A stretch of 7,539 nt of DNA from Clostridia bacterium. Its GTDB lineage: Bacteria; Bacillota; Clostridia; Oscillospirales; CAG-272. Positions 6,502-7,539 of the stretch are shown in pieces. Below the pieces are notes generated by a model. It did no database searches and was not told where the DNA came from. It was given only the letters and a program-made list of their open reading frames with translations. The stretch spans positions 1 through 7,539 of the forward strand of contig JAFTUB010000230.1 of assembly GCA_017466495.1 (NCBI GenBank), written 5' to 3'. A program made the position numbers and the translations under genes. Numbering within the stretch: position 1 is the first letter of the stretch; the number at the start of each line of letters is the position of its first letter.

Positions 6502-7392
6502 TTACGCATTGAGATTGCGGCGCAGGGAGATGGAGGAGCCGATGGCACCGGTAAGGGTACCGATCAGCAGGAAACCTGCCAGCACATACTGCCAAACATC
6601 GGAGAAGAGGTAGACCTCCAGCATCCGGATCTCGGTGACCACGATCTGCTCGATGTAGGTATACAGATACCACTCCACAAAGTAAGCAATGGCACCCGAG
6701 ATAAGGCCGATGATGGCGCCTTCAAGAATGAAGGGCAGCACAATGAAGGTGCGTGTTGCACCGATATAGCGCATGACATTGATCTCATTCCGACGGGAAT
6801 GGACCGCCAGCTTAATGGTATTGATGATGACAAAGATACTGACCACAAACAGCAGTACAAGGAACCAGGTAAAGACCAGGGTCATACCCGATTTGAAGCT
6901 GTCGATCTGCATGGCCAGGTCCAGGTGGAAGATGACCTTGGAAATGCCCTCGATCTCGCTGAGCTGGTATTCCAGGGTGGTAGCCTTGGAAATATCCTTG
7001 TAGGTGATGTAATACATATCCGGCAGGGGATTTGCCTCACCCTCAGCGATCACAAACAGATCGCTGTACTCGGCGTAGTCCTGGCGCATCTCCTCCAGTC
7101 CCTCTTCCTTGGAGATGAAGGTAACGGTATCCACGTTATCCATACTCCGCAGGGTTCGATCAATCTCCTCGATCTGCTCGTCATTGAGGTCGGTATTCAG
7201 ATAAATGGCGATCTCGTTCATCAGGCCCATCTCACCCAAATTGAGGTTGATGTCCGCCACCAAAAGGGCGAAGCTGCCCAGCACAACCAGGCAGGAGGCA
7301 AGAATGAGAACGGAGGCAATGGTCATGACGCTGTTGCGCCACAGGCTCTTGAAGGCCTGGCCCAGGAAATAGAAGGGATTATAGCGGCTCAT
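6502..7392 (-). CDS. ftsX: Cell-division ABC transporter membrane subunit FtsX
   Basis: 296 aa, the family's normal length. FtsX with FtsE forms a membrane complex that does not transport but couples ATP hydrolysis to activation of extracellular peptidoglycan hydrolases. The sequence shows a cytoplasmic N-terminus with the family-typical FKSLWRNSVMTIAS, TM1 (about 23-46), a large extracellular loop (about 47-168; the hydrolase-binding domain), then TM2 (169-195), TM3 (216-238) and TM4 (266-288). Between TM2 and TM3 is the conserved cytoplasmic segment RRNEINVMRYIGATRTFIV, typical of FtsX/MacB-like permeases. The start codon overlaps the ftsE stop as ATGA (7392-7389), and its ribosome binding site GGGAGGG (7401-7407) lies within ftsE, so the two are translationally coupled. 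The coiled-coil M23 hydrolase downstream is its likely partner. Confidence 0.97.
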   Translation of the reverse strand: MSRYNPFYFLGQAFKSLWRNSVMTIASVLILASCLVVLGSFALLVADINLNLGEMGLMNEIAIYLNTDLNDEQIEEIDRTLRSMDNVDTVTFISKEEGLEEMRQDYAEYSDLFVIAEGEANPLPDMYYITYKDISKATTLEYQLSEIEGISKVIFHLDLAMQIDSFKSGMTLVFTWFLVLLFVVSIFVIINTIKLAVHSRRNEINVMRYIGATRTFIVLPFILEGAIIGLISGAIAYFVEWYLYTYIEQIVVTEIRMLEVYLFSDVWQYVLAGFLLIGTLTGAIGSSISLRRNLNA

Positions 7393-7539
7393 TCAAACAT
7401 CCCTCCCACCTTATCCTCGGTCACTTTACCGTGCTCGATGGTGACTACCCGCTGCTGGTAGTAATCCACCAGGCTCTTTTCATGGGTAACCACGATCACG
7501 GTTTTGCCCAGGCGATTGATCTTCAGCAGAAGATTCATA
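7389..7539 (-). CDS. ftsE: Cell-division ATP-binding protein FtsE, C-terminal end only
   Basis: Only the last 49 codons and the stop are in the window; the Walker A, signature and Walker B motifs lie beyond base 7539. The visible part begins MNLLLKINRLGKTVIVVTHE, which is the end of the ABC ATPase domain with the H-loop (switch) histidine in VTHE, and continues with a short tail, RVVTIEHGKVTED and GGMFE. ABC proteins share this end, but the four-base overlap with ftsX makes FtsE the clear identification. FtsE is the cytoplasmic ATPase that drives FtsX. The tail also carries the ftsX ribosome binding site. Confidence 0.92.
   Translation of the reverse strand, partial: MNLLLKINRLGKTVIVVTHEKSLVDYYQQRVVTIEHGKVTEDKVGGMFE
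7401..7407 (-). promoter_or_regulatory. ftsX ribosome binding site inside the ftsE 3' end
   Basis: GGGAGGG on the minus strand, 8 bases before ATG 7392, encoded within the last codons of ftsE. With the ATGA stop/start overlap it points to translational coupling that keeps FtsE and FtsX in fixed ratio. Confidence 0.8.

Noticed and set aside
5218..7461. A 747-codon open frame on the plus strand across the hydrolase and ftsX genes
   Set aside because: It is antisense to two well-identified genes, and its translation shows no recognisable domain. Long antisense frames arise from codon composition in GC-rich genes.
1..7539. tRNA, rRNA, CRISPR array, insertion sequence, phage genes, or a new defence system
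   Set aside because: No cloverleaf-like conserved arms, regular direct repeats, transposase motifs or terminal inverted repeats were seen. All the coding space is taken up by one co-directional set of mostly housekeeping and sugar genes.

Overview
The window is a compact bacterial chromosomal segment in which every gene reads on the minus strand, so transcription runs from high to low coordinates. The content suggests a Gram-positive member of the Bacillota, most likely class Clostridia and perhaps an Oscillospiraceae/Ruminococcaceae-type gut bacterium. Support comes from an FtsEX system paired with a PcsB/CwlO-type coiled-coil M23 hydrolase, strong AGGAGG-type ribosome binding sites, moderately GC-rich genes, and a NahK-type hexosamine kinase. 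The placement is by recognition only; no database search was possible.

Region A, 3384-7539 (transcribed first): the 3' end of ftsE (ATPase), ftsX (membrane partner), a secreted coiled-coil M23 peptidoglycan hydrolase, a membrane-anchored PDZ/S41 protease of the CtpA/CtpB family, and greA, closed by a strong intrinsic terminator. FtsEX probably gates the M23 hydrolase across the membrane through its extracellular loop, and the hydrolase keeps all LytM catalytic residues. The S41 protease is a plausible turnover or processing factor for the same envelope machinery. GreA rescues backtracked RNA polymerase and appears to be a passenger gene.

Region B, 1-3362: a single-pass membrane protein of unknown function (243 aa), a sugar-1-phosphate nucleotidyltransferase, an N-acetylhexosamine 1-kinase (NahK/LnpB-like), and the first 180 codons of a UDP-glucose 4-epimerase (galE). 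The last three make a coherent hexosamine/galactose salvage route: kinase makes sugar-1-P, nucleotidyltransferase makes UDP-sugar, epimerase interconverts the gluco and galacto forms. This parallels the lnpB/lnpC/lnpD part of the bifidobacterial galacto-N-biose/lacto-N-biose pathway, but with a short single-domain nucleotidyltransferase.

The genes are packed with gaps of about 50 bases or less, apart from the 61-base terminator gap, and one ATGA overlap. There is no gene-free stretch over 300 bases, and I see no tRNA, rRNA, CRISPR, insertion sequence or repeat array. Two starts are better placed internally than the longest reading frame suggests: greA at ATG 3915 and the S41 protease at TTG 5226. 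The window is mostly well-known biology. The least explained items are the 243-aa membrane protein and the terminator lying almost on top of its ribosome binding site.
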